A DNA stretch of 40,433 nt from an uncultured Verrucomicrobiales bacterium. GTDB taxonomy: Bacteria > Verrucomicrobiota > Verrucomicrobiia > Limisphaerales > JAYPXF01. Positions 16,751 through 24,371 of the stretch are shown in pieces. The first letter of the stretch is position 1. Each line of letters starts with the position of its first letter. The notes beneath the pieces were generated by a model that saw only the letters and a program-made list of their open reading frames with translations, was not told where the DNA came from and did not search any database. The position numbers and the translations under genes were made by a program. The DNA is taken from assembly GCA_937893495.1 (NCBI GenBank), contig CALBIE010000623.1:1-40433 (forward strand). Direction: 5' to 3'.

Positions 16751-19117
16751 ATGCCCACGCTGAGCACCATCATCTTCTCCGGAAAAGAATGGATCATTCC
16801 GGCCGTGGCACTGGCGGTCGTCGGGTTGATTTCGCTCTATTGGAGCTACCAGCATTCCCCCGCCCAGCGCGGCACGAAACCCGTCTGCATTTTCCTCCGC
16901 CTCCTTGGCCTTGCGGCACTGGTTGTCTGCCTGATCGAACCGCACTGGACCGGGCAACGTGCCAAACCGGGAGCCAATCTCTTTGCCGTCGTCGCGGACA
17001 ACAGTCAGGGCATGGAGATTCACGACTACGGCGACCCCGAAAGTCGCGGCGAGGCGCTCAAAAAACTCGTCGCCGAGGGTGATTCCCTCTGGCTCTCTTC
17101 TCTTCAAGAAAACTTCAACGTCCGTAACTACGTCTTCGACAGCAAGCTGCGCTCAACCGACAATTTCACCGAACTGGATTTCAAAGGCCGGGCTTCCGCG
17201 CTGTGGACCACCCTTCAACTGCTCAAGGAACGCTACGAGGGCCGACCTCTGGCGGGTGTTTTGCTGCTCACCGACGGCAACGCCACGGACATTCCCGACA
17301 CGGGAATCGAGTTGAAGGGATTGCCAACCATCTATCCGGTGGTCATCGGGCGTAATGATCCCGGCAAAGACGTCACCATTCAGCAAGTCACCGTCACCCA
17401 GACCGCCTTCGAGGACGCGCCCGTCAACGTGGACGCCCAGGTGGTGGCCATCGGCTATGCCGGCAAGAAAATTGCCGCCGTTCTTTACGATCAAGCCGGG
17501 GTAAAAGTTGAGAAGCAGACGCTTCTCGCCGCGAACCGTTCGCAGACGCTGTCCTTTCGCTTCAACGTGCGGCCGGAGAAATCCGGGGTCACCTTTTACC
17601 GCCTGCAAGTCGGCGGCAACGAGGATCTGGACCGTAAACAAACCGAGACCGGCGAGGCCACGCTCGCGAACAACCAGCGGGTCATCGCCGTGGATCGCGG
17701 CGGCGGTCCTTTCCGCATCCTTTATGTCAGCGGTCGGCCGAATTGGGAATTCAAGTTTCTCAATCGCGCCCTGCTCGGCGACGACCAGACTGATCTGGTG
17801 GGGCTGATTCGCATTGCCAAGCGCGAACCCAAGTTTGTCTTTCGCGGACGCGCCGGCGAATCGAGCAATCCGCTTTTTCGCGGATTCGGCAACCAGGAGG
17901 CGGAAGAGGTTCAGCGCTACGATCAGCCCGTTTTAATTCGTCTCAACACCAAGGACGCCGAGGAACTGCGGGCCGGCTTCCCGCGAACCGTCGAGGAACT
18001 CTATGAATACTCCGGCGTCATCATCGATGACCTTGAGGCAAGTTTCTTTACCGCCGATCAAAAGGCATTGCTGCAGCGGTTTGTCTCCGAGCGCGGCGGC
18101 GGATTCCTGATGCTGGGCGGTATCGATACCTTTCGCGAAGGCAAATACGACCGCACGCCGATTGGCAATTTGCTGCCGGTGTATCTGACGCGGGGCTCGG
18201 AACCGAATCCAAACACGGTGTTGAAATTCGATCTGACGCGCGAAGGAATGCTGCAAACCTGGAGCCGGCTGCGCGGCACGGAAGGCGCCGAGAAGACCCG
18301 ACTCAGCGGGATGCCGCCGTTTGAAATTCTCAACCCGCTGTCCGAAGTGAAACCCGGTGCCAGCGTCGTGGCGACCGTGGCGGATGAGCACGGTGTCAAA
18401 TATCCCGCGCTGATCGTGCAACGATTCGGACTGGGCCGGTCCGCAGCGCTCACGTTGGGCGATTTCTGGCGCTGGGGCATGCGTGACCCGGAGATGCACG
18501 AGGATTTTGATAAATCCTGGCGCCAACTGACCCGCTGGCTGGTGGCCGACGTGCCGCAGCGAATCGGACTGCAGGCGATTCCGAAACCCGGCGATCCCAA
18601 CCAGGCGGTGGATTTACAGATTCGGGTGCGGGACTTGAAGTATTTGCCCATGGACAATGCCACCGTTGACCTCGAAGTCTCCGCCGTGAACGCGGAAGGG
18701 AAAATGGAGAAGCCCATCAAGCTGCAGGTCGAACCTTCGAACGATGAATCCGGACTTTACACGGCCACCTATGTGCCGCGGGGCACGGGCGGTTACTTCG
18801 CCAGCACCTCGGTCACCAACGCCACCGGAGCAATGGCCGGCAAAGCGGAAGTTGGCTGGACAACCGATCTCGCGGCCGAGGAATTCAAGTCGCTCAAACC
18901 CAACGTTTCATTTCTGGAAACACTGGCGCAACAGACCGGCGGCGAAATCGTCTCAGCCAGCCGACTGGATGCGTTCGTCGCGGCACTCCCGAGCAAGAAA
19001 GCGCCAGTGACGGAGACGTGGACCAAACCCCTCTGGCATACCCCGCTCGTATTCCTGTTCGCGCTTTCATGCTTCGTCATGGAATGGGGCCTGCGCCGAT
19101 GGAGGGGATTGCCGTGA
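16751..19117 (+). CDS. VWA/GATase-like membrane protein
   Basis: This 788-residue protein from ATG 16751 (an in-frame upstream start at 16733 is less likely) has two N-terminal membrane helices, IIPAVALAVVGLISLY and FLRLLGLAALVVCLIE. A VWA-like domain follows, with the MIDAS start reduced to DNSQG at 83-87: the final serine of DxSxS is glycine, although LLLTDGNATD is kept. A glutamine-amidotransferase-like segment follows, with RILYVSGRPNWEFKFLNRAL and FVSERGGGFLMLGG and no obvious catalytic cysteine. A C-terminal helix, LVFLFALSCFVMEWGL, ends the protein. This is the usual second VWA/GATase protein of MoxR operons. It is separated from the first block by the palindrome but runs in the same direction, and its stop overlaps the next GTG. 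Confidence 0.85.
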   Translation: MPTLSTIIFSGKEWIIPAVALAVVGLISLYWSYQHSPAQRGTKPVCIFLRLLGLAALVVCLIEPHWTGQRAKPGANLFAVVADNSQGMEIHDYGDPESRGEALKKLVAEGDSLWLSSLQENFNVRNYVFDSKLRSTDNFTELDFKGRASALWTTLQLLKERYEGRPLAGVLLLTDGNATDIPDTGIELKGLPTIYPVVIGRNDPGKDVTIQQVTVTQTAFEDAPVNVDAQVVAIGYAGKKIAAVLYDQAGVKVEKQTLLAANRSQTLSFRFNVRPEKSGVTFYRLQVGGNEDLDRKQTETGEATLANNQRVIAVDRGGGPFRILYVSGRPNWEFKFLNRALLGDDQTDLVGLIRIAKREPKFVFRGRAGESSNPLFRGFGNQEAEEVQRYDQPVLIRLNTKDAEELRAGFPRTVEELYEYSGVIIDDLEASFFTADQKALLQRFVSERGGGFLMLGGIDTFREGKYDRTPIGNLLPVYLTRGSEPNPNTVLKFDLTREGMLQTWSRLRGTEGAEKTRLSGMPPFEILNPLSEVKPGASVVATVADEHGVKYPALIVQRFGLGRSAALTLGDFWRWGMRDPEMHEDFDKSWRQLTRWLVADVPQRIGLQAIPKPGDPNQAVDLQIRVRDLKYLPMDNATVDLEVSAVNAEGKMEKPIKLQVEPSNDESGLYTATYVPRGTGGYFASTSVTNATGAMAGKAEVGWTTDLAAEEFKSLKPNVSFLETLAQQTGGEIVSASRLDAFVAALPSKKAPVTETWTKPLWHTPLVFLFALSCFVMEWGLRRWRGLP

Positions 19118-20670
19118 AGACAGTAGCAAACAGTAGCAGTGGACGTGAGTCCGCTCTGAATTCATCGCCCCTCGTAGCGCAGGCGTCCCGCCTGCATTGC
19201 GTCTCCAACTGCAAACCAGCGCGGCTGAAAATCCCGGCGCGCCTTCGGGATTGCGCGAGCTTCGTGCAGGCTGGAAGCCTGCGCTACGAGGGCGCGCTCC
19301 CAACGCTGATTGCCTTACTGTCTATCTTTTTAATCAGCTGTTCGACTCCCAAGTATACGGACTTTTTTAGGACCATCGAAGCATCAGCAAAACTGCACGT
19401 GTTGCATGCTGATTCTCAAACAATCATTTGCAGCCAAACAGTTCAAACCGGAAAAAAGTCGTCCCATGAACTGATCATGCTCGATACGCGGACTCAGAAA
19501 GTTCGTTGGCGTATTCCAATCGCTCATTCTTTGAATACAGCACACTTGATCGAGCGCGATGGAATCCTTCTGTTTGGCGATGGGCTGATGGAAAGGCGTC
19601 GGTTGGTCGATGGCCATCTTGAGTGGAAAACAATGCTTGGACGCGAGACACCAAAAGTCACCAACCGTCCGCCGGAAGGGCCTATTGCACCGGAGGAATC
19701 TGAAGAAATCGCACCAACCGGTGACGCAAATCAAAATTGGACTGGACCAAATCTTCATCCGGTCTCGCCCGCTATGATAACTGACGACCAGGTATTCGTA
19801 AGTCGAAGCGGCATTTACCAATCAGGATGCGTAACGTCCTATAATTTTCATGATTGGTTTTCTATCACCCTAGAATCTGGAAAGATTCTTTGTCGCGGCG
19901 CTGGAGTAGTCGCAGGTTCGACAGGTAACAGAATGTACGTCGTGGATCCGTTTGGGCTGTATTTTGTTACCCCTCACTCGTCCGGATCATTGCCACGCGT
20001 CAAGTTTAGAGACGGGCATGTAGGTGCTCGCTCAAGACCTTTCTCAAATGTTGCTTCCTCTTGCGAACAAGCTGCAGGCTACTGCGTGTGGGAAGGCGTT
20101 GGTTTTGTGGATCGGTTGGATCGTGAACTATTCGTCGTGATGAATGAGGAAGACAGTAGAACAAAGGTTTTAGCGTTTCCCCGTGAAAATGATTCTCGAT
20201 ATTTCGTTGTACCAACCAAGGCGGGACTTGTCATTTTTCGGATCCCCAACGATCAGTTTGCACAGAAAACTCGAGAGCTCATACTGATGGATCTTGAGGG
20301 CAAGACACTTTCTCAAACCCCGATCGATACGTCCGAAGGCCGTTTGTCATTCACTGGTCGGACGAGCAACGATGAGCCCGTATTCCAAACCGGCCAAAAG
20401 CTGCTTCGCTTCAAATTACCTACCCTTGAAACACAATCCATCACCCTCCTGGAACGAGTGTCGAAACTGCCGAAATCGAGCGAAAAACAAGGCCTCACAG
20501 TTCTGCATGACCAGCCAGCCGTGCTCGTTTCAGAAGGAAGTATTTCGTTCGGCAAAATGCCCAAGCGTCCGGTCCAGCATACGCTTGCGCTTAGCCTCGT
20601 TTCACTGGATACCGGCAAGACCGAATGGGAGATCGGGTTCCCGGTCACGATTGGAAAGGAGAGCGAATGA
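19114..20670 (+). CDS. Putative PQQ-propeller-like lipoprotein, start uncertain
   Basis: The mature part (about 450 residues) looks like a beta-propeller of PQQ/BamB type, with repeated phrases such as HELIMLDTRTQKVRWRIPIA and LSLVSLDTGKTEWEIGF. A lipobox-like LIALLSIFLISC precedes STPKYTD, so lipidation is likely. The start is unclear: GTG 19114 overlaps the previous stop (GTGA), but residues 20-59 from it are translated from the palindromic element at 19171-19290. GTG 19264, inside that element, would give a shorter leader with one arginine. The gene is visibly poorer in GC than its neighbours, which suggests later acquisition into the operon. It abuts the C13-like protease gene, whose Shine-Dalgarno lies within its last codons. 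Confidence 0.65.
   Translation: MKTVANSSSGRESALNSSPLVAQASRLHCVSNCKPARLKIPARLRDCASFVQAGSLRYEGALPTLIALLSIFLISCSTPKYTDFFRTIEASAKLHVLHADSQTIICSQTVQTGKKSSHELIMLDTRTQKVRWRIPIAHSLNTAHLIERDGILLFGDGLMERRRLVDGHLEWKTMLGRETPKVTNRPPEGPIAPEESEEIAPTGDANQNWTGPNLHPVSPAMITDDQVFVSRSGIYQSGCVTSYNFHDWFSITLESGKILCRGAGVVAGSTGNRMYVVDPFGLYFVTPHSSGSLPRVKFRDGHVGARSRPFSNVASSCEQAAGYCVWEGVGFVDRLDRELFVVMNEEDSRTKVLAFPRENDSRYFVVPTKAGLVIFRIPNDQFAQKTRELILMDLEGKTLSQTPIDTSEGRLSFTGRTSNDEPVFQTGQKLLRFKLPTLETQSITLLERVSKLPKSSEKQGLTVLHDQPAVLVSEGSISFGKMPKRPVQHTLALSLVSLDTGKTEWEIGFPVTIGKESE
19171..19290. repeat. Palindromic element, family B, copy 1 (inside a gene 5' end)
   Basis: The arms 19171-19196 and 19265-19290 form a 26-bp inverted repeat with few mismatches, beginning ctcgtagcgcaggcg and ending cctgcgctacgag. 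The centre contains smaller GC-rich inverted repeats. It lies in the open 5' part of the lipoprotein gene. A related element is at 34804-34913 and a single hairpin at 31076-31100. Confidence 0.85.
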
Positions 20671-21677
20671 AGCTTCAGACGATTTTCACTCGATGGGTTG
20701 TCACGGTCATTCTTCCTATTCTGCCATTGTCTGCTCAAGCCAACGGCACCAACGACAATGCCACCCACCTGATTGTGGTCGTCGGCGCGGGCGGCGAGAA
20801 GGAATATGGCGAAAACTTTGCAACCTGGGCAATGCGCCTGAAGGATGCCGCCGGGAAAGGCGCCGCCAGGTTGACCCTGATCGGTTTGAATGATTCCAAA
20901 GAAAAGGACGACCGCGAAGCCCTGCGCAAAACGCTTGAGACCGATCCCAAAAAATCCGCCGCCGAGATGTGGCTCGTGCTCATCGGGCATGGCACCTTTG
21001 ATGGAAAATTCGCCCGCTTCAACATGCGCGGGCCGGATATCACCGCGCAGGAACTGGATGAATGGCTCAACCCGTTCCAACGACCAGTCGCGGTGATCAA
21101 TTGTGCGTCAGCGAGTGGCGCGTTTTTCAAACAATTGTCCCGGCCGGGCCGAATCACGATTACCGCGACCAAGAGTGGCATTGAACATAATTACGCCCGC
21201 TTCGGCGATTTTTTCACGGCGCGATTGGGCACGCTGGAGGCCGACCTCGACAAAGACGGCCAGGTTTCATTGCTGGAGGCATTTATCGTCGCCTCCAAGC
21301 AGGTGGAGGAGTTTTACCAGGGTGCAAACCGGCTGGCCACCGAGCACGCGTTGCTGGATGACAATGGCGACGGGCTAGGTACTCGATCAGATTGGTTTCG
21401 TGGCGTGCGCGCGACCAAAAAAGCGCAGGGCGGCGAGACGGTGGATGGATTCCGGGCGCATCAGTTTCACCTCATCCGCAGCGAATTTGAGCGCAAGTTA
21501 CCGCCGGAAATCCGCGCCGAGCGAAATCGCGTCGAGTTGGAAGTGAACCACTTGCGCGAAGCCAAATCGAAGTTTGAAGAAGATGTTTATTATGCCGAGA
21601 TGGAAAAGCTCATGCTGAAACTGGCCCGACTCTACGAGAAGGTTTCCGCTGATAAACCAATCTCGGCCGGGCAATAG
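20667..21677 (+). CDS. Secreted C13 (legumain/caspase-like) protease with EF-hand loops
   Basis: ATG 20667 is chosen because ggaaaggagag lies just upstream. The 336-residue product begins with a signal peptide ending LPLSAQA. The catalytic pair of the caspase/legumain clan is visible as His108 in LVLIGHGTFDG and Cys146 in VAVINCASASGAFF. These are followed by ITITATKSGIE, which matches the strand and specificity loop after the cysteine in C13 peptidases. Residues 193-204, DLDKDGQVSLLE, are a textbook EF-hand calcium loop. Residues 231-242, DDNGDGLGTRSD, are a second, less regular one. A charged helical tail (275-325) ends the protein. Predicted role: calcium-responsive cysteine protease in the envelope, last gene of the MoxR/VWA locus. 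The family call is from motifs only. Confidence 0.78.
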   Translation: MKLQTIFTRWVVTVILPILPLSAQANGTNDNATHLIVVVGAGGEKEYGENFATWAMRLKDAAGKGAARLTLIGLNDSKEKDDREALRKTLETDPKKSAAEMWLVLIGHGTFDGKFARFNMRGPDITAQELDEWLNPFQRPVAVINCASASGAFFKQLSRPGRITITATKSGIEHNYARFGDFFTARLGTLEADLDKDGQVSLLEAFIVASKQVEEFYQGANRLATEHALLDDNGDGLGTRSDWFRGVRATKKAQGGETVDGFRAHQFHLIRSEFERKLPPEIRAERNRVELEVNHLREAKSKFEEDVYYAEMEKLMLKLARLYEKVSADKPISAGQ

Positions 21678-21761
21678 TGCCACGTATCCGACGCGATTCC
21701 GAAAACGCTGAATACCGCAGTTGGAGGCGGGAAACCACGGATGAACACTCTGGATCAACTC
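21678..21761. other. Convergent intergenic gap
   Basis: This 84-bp gap lies between the convergent C13-protease and M24-peptidase stops. No strong terminator hairpin with a T-run is seen. A gaaaccacggatgaac phrase recalls the ccacggat repeats elsewhere in the window. Confidence 0.3.
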
Positions 21762-22871
21762 TCAAAGATCCGTCGGAAACCGCGTCAGCTTCTCCACACC
21801 ATTCGCGGTGACCAGATAATTTTCCTCGATGCGAATGCCTGCGCGCAGTTCCGGCGTGTATAGCCCCGGTTCGGCCGTGAAAACTTCCCCCTCCTGAAAC
21901 GTGTCATCCCAGCTCGAGTTCAAGTGTGGCGCTTCGTGCGGAAACAACCCGATGCCATGGCCGAGATGATGAAAGAACGCATCGTTCGCGTACTCGTCGA
22001 GCATCGCCTTCGCCTCGTTGAACAGCGCCTTGCAGGAATAGCCCGGTCGCACGCTTTGCTCCACGTGCGCCAGAACACTCATGACGACTTCGCGCGCCCT
22101 GAGTTGCTCGTCCGTCGGTTTGCGATCCACGGAGAAGGTCCGGCAGTTGTCTGCGAAATAGCCGCGATACGCCGGGCCCAGATCGAGGATGTAGAGTTCG
22201 CCTGCCTGTGCATCACGATCACGGGGCGGTCCACCGGGTGCATTGCACTGATAATCGTTGCCCGTGCCCGTCAGCGGCTCACCGATGGCGCTGACTGCCG
22301 CGGACTGCAATTCGTTGAACACCGTCAACTCGTTGATGCCCGGCTCGATGATTTCACGCGCCCGCGCATACATCGCCTCCGTGCCGCCAATCGCGTGACG
22401 AATCATCGCCAACTCATCGGTGTCCTTTCGGCGACGCAGTTCAAGTATGCCGGGTTCGATGTCGGTCGTGTTCGCAATATCCGTCACGCCCACCGCTTCG
22501 CAAAGCAACGCGTTCGCCCGTGAACCTTCGATGCCGACACGGCCGGCGGGTTTGAATTCGTTCTTCAATATCGCGGCGATGGCCGGCAGTTGATCCTGCC
22601 GAATCGTGCAGAGCCATTGAGTTTCGTAAGGGATGACCTTGCTCGCAGCATGCCGATCCGGTTCCGCGTTCGGTGCAATGAGCAGGCAACCGCCACCGGC
22701 TTCCAAACAGACCGCCGCCGTCATCAGGTGATGCGGTCGGAATCCGGTGAGGTATTGGATATTCTCCGGCGCGCTGAAGACGGCACGGTCGAGCTTCTGG
22801 TCTGTCAAAATTCGCAAGGTGCGTTTCTGACGTTCGCGGCACAGGTCGAGATCAAGTTGGGGGAGTTTCAT
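21762..22871 (-). CDS. M24-family metallopeptidase (Xaa-Pro aminopeptidase-like)
   Basis: ATG 22871 gives 369 residues. The longer open frame to 23012 is translated from palindromic repeat and is rejected. The N-terminal creatinase-like domain contains LDRAVFSAPENIQYLTGFRP. The C-terminal pita-bread domain has the five expected metal ligands: two aspartates in YILDLGPAYRGYFADNC, the histidine in HHLGHGIGLFPHE, and glutamates in FTAEPGLY and GIRIEENYLV. It probably removes N-terminal residues before proline or processes short peptides in the cytoplasm, since there is no signal peptide. It is the last gene of a minus-strand group that includes the amidohydrolase and DapA-like genes upstream, separated by a repeat-filled gap. 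Confidence 0.9.
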   Translation of the reverse strand: MKLPQLDLDLCRERQKRTLRILTDQKLDRAVFSAPENIQYLTGFRPHHLMTAAVCLEAGGGCLLIAPNAEPDRHAASKVIPYETQWLCTIRQDQLPAIAAILKNEFKPAGRVGIEGSRANALLCEAVGVTDIANTTDIEPGILELRRRKDTDELAMIRHAIGGTEAMYARAREIIEPGINELTVFNELQSAAVSAIGEPLTGTGNDYQCNAPGGPPRDRDAQAGELYILDLGPAYRGYFADNCRTFSVDRKPTDEQLRAREVVMSVLAHVEQSVRPGYSCKALFNEAKAMLDEYANDAFFHHLGHGIGLFPHEAPHLNSSWDDTFQEGEVFTAEPGLYTPELRAGIRIEENYLVTANGVEKLTRFPTDL

Positions 22872-23259
22872 TCGGTGGTTCTGTTTTCGAGAACTTGTTG
22901 ATTGAACAGGACGATTATTCAGATTCGATCGGCCCCAGTGGGTGGGATGCGTTGACGGGGTTCGCCTGCCATGGGCTGACGCGCTGGGAACAATGTGCGC
23001 GATCTCCCTCACCCTGGCCCTCTCCCCAAGGAGAGGGAAAAGTAGTGGACGCGGTGAGACATCCGAAAAGGAATGGTTTCAAGAGCCGCTGGCTGTGTGT
23101 CCTCCTCTCCTTGGGGAGAGGACTGAGGTGAGGGGGAACGCGTGATGTGCGCCGCAAGTAATCGTAAATCTGCGGTAGGCATACAGCACAAATCTGTCGT
23201 TGCTTTGCAAATTACCCACAGGAAAGTTCGAGAAACGTTATCATTCATGCAGCATGCGC
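22872..23259. other. Intergenic region with family A palindrome, copy 2
   Basis: This stretch of about 388 bp has no gene. A palindromic element with arms 23006-23037 and 23104-23134 matches the element at 16502-16634 in arm sequence (ccctcaccctgg, then ctctcc, caagg or ttggg, gagagg, then gaggtgaggg) but has a different 66-bp centre. The rest shows no recognised structure. The promoter of the M24 peptidase gene should lie in 22872-23000. Confidence 0.75.
23006..23134. repeat. Long palindromic element, family A, copy 2
   Basis: The 31-32 bp arms are near-perfect inverted copies of each other and of the element at 16502. The centres of the two copies differ, so the arms, not the centre, are the conserved part. 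One copy stands between an antitoxin relic and a membrane protein gene, and this one stands between two minus-strand enzyme genes. Confidence 0.88.
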
Positions 23260-24105
23260 TCACTCCAACCCGAGCAATTGAAATCCATTACGGTGAATCA
23301 GCGACTCAATCCCGTTCTCATCGAGCCGCGGAAGATTCGTTCCCTCGACCATCTTATTCAAGGCACGCAACCCTTCAATGGAGGCGTTGACGGTCGTGAA
23401 CGGATAATCCGAGCCGAAGAGCACCTTGTCCCAGACACCGTATTCCTGCACCAGCATGAGACTGTTGTAGAGCTGCCACGGGCGATAATGCAGTGCGCTG
23501 ATGTCCGAAAACACATTCGGGTGCTTCCGAATCGTGACGACGCATTCGTGCTCATACGGGTGGCTCAGGTGCGCGAGCACGAACTTGATATCCGGATGCT
23601 TCAACGCCACCGGCTCAATCAGACGCGGCAATGTGAATTCCAACGGCGCCTGACGAACAAACGTAGTTCCGGTGTGAAGCAGCACCGGCAACTGATGCGC
23701 CTCGCAATAACGCCAGAGCGGCTCGAGTCGTTCCTCATTGACGCCGAACCCTGCATACATCGGCAACAACTTGACGCCGCGCAATCCGAGCTCTCCGTGT
23801 CCCTGGCGCAATTCATCTTCCCAACCGTCCTGCGTCGGATCGATGGATAAAAATCCAATCAAGTGTTCCGTATCCTTCGCGACGTAATCGGCAACGTATT
23901 GATCCTCCACCCACACACCACTGAGCCGCGCCTTGCCACCAAAAACAACCGTCTTCGTGTCTGCCGGAGCGCCCGCACGATAGGCATCGTATGTGACCGT
24001 CAAATCGACGGTCGTGCCCGGGCGCGCCGACGAGGCCTGCTTGATGAAGTCTTCGCTAAATGCCGCTGGAAACGGCCAGGTGTGGCTGTGGATGTCGGTG
24101 ATCAT
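23260..24105 (-). CDS. Amidohydrolase-2 family metal-dependent hydrolase
   Basis: This 281-residue TIM-barrel hydrolase starts at ATG 24105. The metal-binding HxH is at residues 6-8 (ITDIHSHTWPF). Further expected ligands are the histidine in FVLAHLSHPYEHE and the aspartate in VLFGSDYPFT near the C-terminus. The LLHTGTTF segment also fits. The family includes decarboxylases (ACMSD-like) and lactonases; the sequence does not decide between them. It lies between the M24 peptidase and DapA-like genes on the same strand and may belong to the same small-molecule degradation set. Confidence 0.87.
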   Translation of the reverse strand: MITDIHSHTWPFPAAFSEDFIKQASSARPGTTVDLTVTYDAYRAGAPADTKTVVFGGKARLSGVWVEDQYVADYVAKDTEHLIGFLSIDPTQDGWEDELRQGHGELGLRGVKLLPMYAGFGVNEERLEPLWRYCEAHQLPVLLHTGTTFVRQAPLEFTLPRLIEPVALKHPDIKFVLAHLSHPYEHECVVTIRKHPNVFSDISALHYRPWQLYNSLMLVQEYGVWDKVLFGSDYPFTTVNASIEGLRALNKMVEGTNLPRLDENGIESLIHRNGFQLLGLE

Positions 24106-24167
24106 AGAAAGTGTGCCATCGTTAGAATTTCGACCTCGGAGGGGCCATTTGTGAGCTCGAAAGAAAA

Positions 24168-24337
24168 GGGGAGCGCGTCCGCCCCGGGCGCAGTCTTTGG
24201 CTCCCTCGCCAAAGACACGTGGGGTATTCGAACAGCAGCATTGACGGTGATTCCATTGGGCATCCGTCCGTTTGCGCCAGCCGCGAGGGAATTCCGCGAG
24301 GGCGCGGAATTCAACGCCCGAGGCGGGCGTGCTCCCC
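24168..24337. repeat. Nested inverted repeat between amidohydrolase and DapA-like genes
   Basis: The outer arms 24168-24190 and 24315-24337 (23 bp, few mismatches, ggggagcgcg against its complement) enclose 124 bp. Just inside the right arm is a perfect 10-bp palindrome at 24289-24312 (gaattccgcg, four-base loop, cgcggaattc). The element fills most of the 266-bp gap. No coding content is supported. Confidence 0.82.
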
Positions 24338-24371
24338 TCCTGACTTCCAGGTGCGAGAATCCGTTCATTGC

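Noticed and set aside
16422-16763. Open frame starting at the overlapping ATG after the ParD-like relic, candidate ParE toxin
   Set aside because: After about 25 codons the frame consists of the family A palindrome, and the start has no ParE similarity.
22872-23012. N-terminal extension of the M24 peptidase
   Set aside because: The 47 extra residues are low in family similarity and lead into palindromic DNA. ATG 22871 begins at the expected family start.
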